Shown here: positions 62,922 through 64,000 of the stretch, one piece after another
How positions within the stretch are numbered: position 1 is the first letter of the stretch
Layout of the letters: each line of letters opens with the position of its first letter
Virus record (IMG/VR): IMGVR_UViG_3300019776_000165
Span: 1 to 64,000 of that record
Strand: one strand, 5' to 3'
DNA from: a virus
DNA: 64,000 nt
The notes under the pieces: model-generated
Seen by the model: the letters and a program-made list of their open reading frames with translations, nothing else
Databases searched by the model: none
What the model was told of the DNA's origin: nothing
Position numbers and translations under genes: made by a program

Positions 62922-64000
62922 ATGACCTATGGTCGTCCTGGCGTTTATATCAATGAGCGCCTTCTACCCGCTCCTATCGCTGCAACTGGTACGGCTAACG
63001 CTGCTGGTGCTGCGGTTGGAGAATTCTCGCAGGGACCAACTGACGTTACTCTCGTCACTTCTTGGTATGACTTTGTCAAGAAGTTTGGCGGCTACAACGC
63101 CCAGTACCCTGCAACCTTTGGTGTAAGCCTGTTCTTCCAGAACGGCGGAAGCGAACTGTATGTACAGCGCATCCTTCACACCACCGATGAAACCAGCGCC
63201 AACAACGCCGACTGGGCCAAGATTGACATTGTCGATGCAGCCGCTGCTGTTGTAGGCGTTGCAAAGGCTAAGGACCTTGGAGAAGACGGAAACAACCTTC
63301 GAGTTAAGGTGACCGCCTCTACCCGTGCAGACGAAGGAAGCCTTTCGTTCCGAAACCTGACCGTGTACAAGGAAGTTGCAAATGGAGACCTCAGCATTGT
63401 TGAGCAGTTTAACAACGTTGTTTTCTCGGACTCGACCTCTAACGACTTTGCAGCCACTGTAGTCAACCTAAACTCGGAGTACATTACCCTGACTATCAGC
63501 GACACTACAAAGACTCCTGTTCTTGACACCTTCTTCTACTTGGCTGGTGGCTCTAACGGTATCGCTGCAACTTCAGCAGACTACACCGCTAACATCGACG
63601 CATTCACCGCTTTGGACCGTCCACTAGTCATTTTTGCCCCTGAGGTAATCACCCGACTAGATGACGAAGCGGCTGGACAAGACGTACAAAACGCTCTGAT
63701 TGACTGGGCAACTCTGAACAACAGTTTTGCTGTTGTGGACACCCCAGCAAACCAGGTTGTTGTTGCAGCCCTAGCCACCAGTGCAGGCTTCTCAAAGTCT
63801 AGCCACGGTGCTGCTTACTACCCAAACATCTACATTAGCGACCCAGTAGGACGAAGCAGTTCTTCGCTCCGCAAGGTTGGTCCTGCAGGTGCAATTGCTG
63901 GCCTGTACATTCAGACCGACAAGACCGTTGGCCCATTCAAGGCTCCTGCTGGTCTATACGCATCGGTACGTGGCGCAGTTGCTCTAGAGCGTTCGCTAAC
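62922..64000 (+). CDS. Tail sheath protein, 5' part
   Basis: ATG behind AGGAGAAACCC; runs off the window after about 359 codons. MTYGRPGVYINERLLPAPIA then GAAVGEFSQGPTDVTLVTSW and YDFVKKFGGY are the conserved sheath N-terminus. AKDLGEDGNNLRVKVTASTR and GLYASVRGAVALERS are further sheath hallmarks. It shows a contractile tail. The remaining C-terminal domain lies beyond base 64000. Confidence 0.93.
   Translation, partial: MTYGRPGVYINERLLPAPIAATGTANAAGAAVGEFSQGPTDVTLVTSWYDFVKKFGGYNAQYPATFGVSLFFQNGGSELYVQRILHTTDETSANNADWAKIDIVDAAAAVVGVAKAKDLGEDGNNLRVKVTASTRADEGSLSFRNLTVYKEVANGDLSIVEQFNNVVFSDSTSNDFAATVVNLNSEYITLTISDTTKTPVLDTFFYLAGGSNGIAATSADYTANIDAFTALDRPLVIFAPEVITRLDDEAAGQDVQNALIDWATLNNSFAVVDTPANQVVVAALATSAGFSKSSHGAAYYPNIYISDPVGRSSSSLRKVGPAGAIAGLYIQTDKTVGPFKAPAGLYASVRGAVALERSL

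Overview
The window is a contiguous piece of a large tailed-phage genome, open at both ends: it starts inside a small gene at base 1 and stops inside a tail-sheath gene at base 64000. A WhiB-family iron-sulfur regulator, a DUF2746-like membrane protein, an adenosylcobalamin-type ribonucleotide reductase and ThyX point to an actinobacterial host. The tail sheath shows a contractile-tailed (myovirus) particle. Base composition looks moderate rather than high-GC, so a low-GC actinobacterium (for example a freshwater lineage) is a better guess than Streptomyces; this is inference. No integrase, DNA polymerase, rRNA or CRISPR array is seen.

Layout. (1) 1-13300, rightward: a chain of tiny overlapping genes, a DUF1599-like protein, a RuvC-like resolvase, a SpoVS-like protein, about fifteen unrecognised proteins (possibly virion-internal), then a nucleotidyltransferase-like protein, a HAD-like protein and a TIM-barrel/TGT-like protein. 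(2) 13493-15840, rightward: class II ribonucleotide reductase and thioredoxin. (3) 15886-30036, leftward: WhiB, an XRE repressor-like protein, about 30 small genes (many with zinc-binding cysteine pairs), a MoxR-type AAA ATPase with a VWA/HExxH partner, SSB, and a set of odd tRNA-like elements. Four copies of a promoter-like repeat head its operons. (4) 30200-38723, rightward: GNAT, Hsp20, two tRNAs, an FmdB-like zinc ribbon, an NlpC/P60 lipoprotein, ThyX, an opposite-strand tRNA-Gln, and a lysis region (M23 endopeptidase between small membrane proteins). (5) 38785-64000, rightward: two PASTA-like paralogues, large terminase, portal, scaffold, major capsid protein, connectors, a tail-fibre/adhesin block with collagen-like and polyglycine proteins plus a glycosyltransferase, a run of short lysine-rich genes and the tail sheath.

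Genes are packed with ATGA, GTGA and TAATG junctions, so translational coupling is the rule and Shine-Dalgarno sequences often lie inside the end of the preceding gene. Nucleotide supply (NrdJ, thioredoxin, ThyX), host regulation (WhiB, XRE, SpoVS, small leftward genes), protein quality control (Hsp20, MoxR/VWA), lysis and virion assembly form separate modules.

The most unusual content is RNA-level: three 41-42 nt hairpins that mimic the acceptor and T arm of a tRNA, with fully covarying stems, lying between leftward genes; a degenerate tRNA-Ser-like RNA; a four-copy leftward promoter-like repeat; a 13-nt motif repeated six times in intergenic positions on both arms; and a double-hairpin 5' UTR in front of Hsp20. 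All statements rest on reading the sequence and on memory of protein families; no database search was run.
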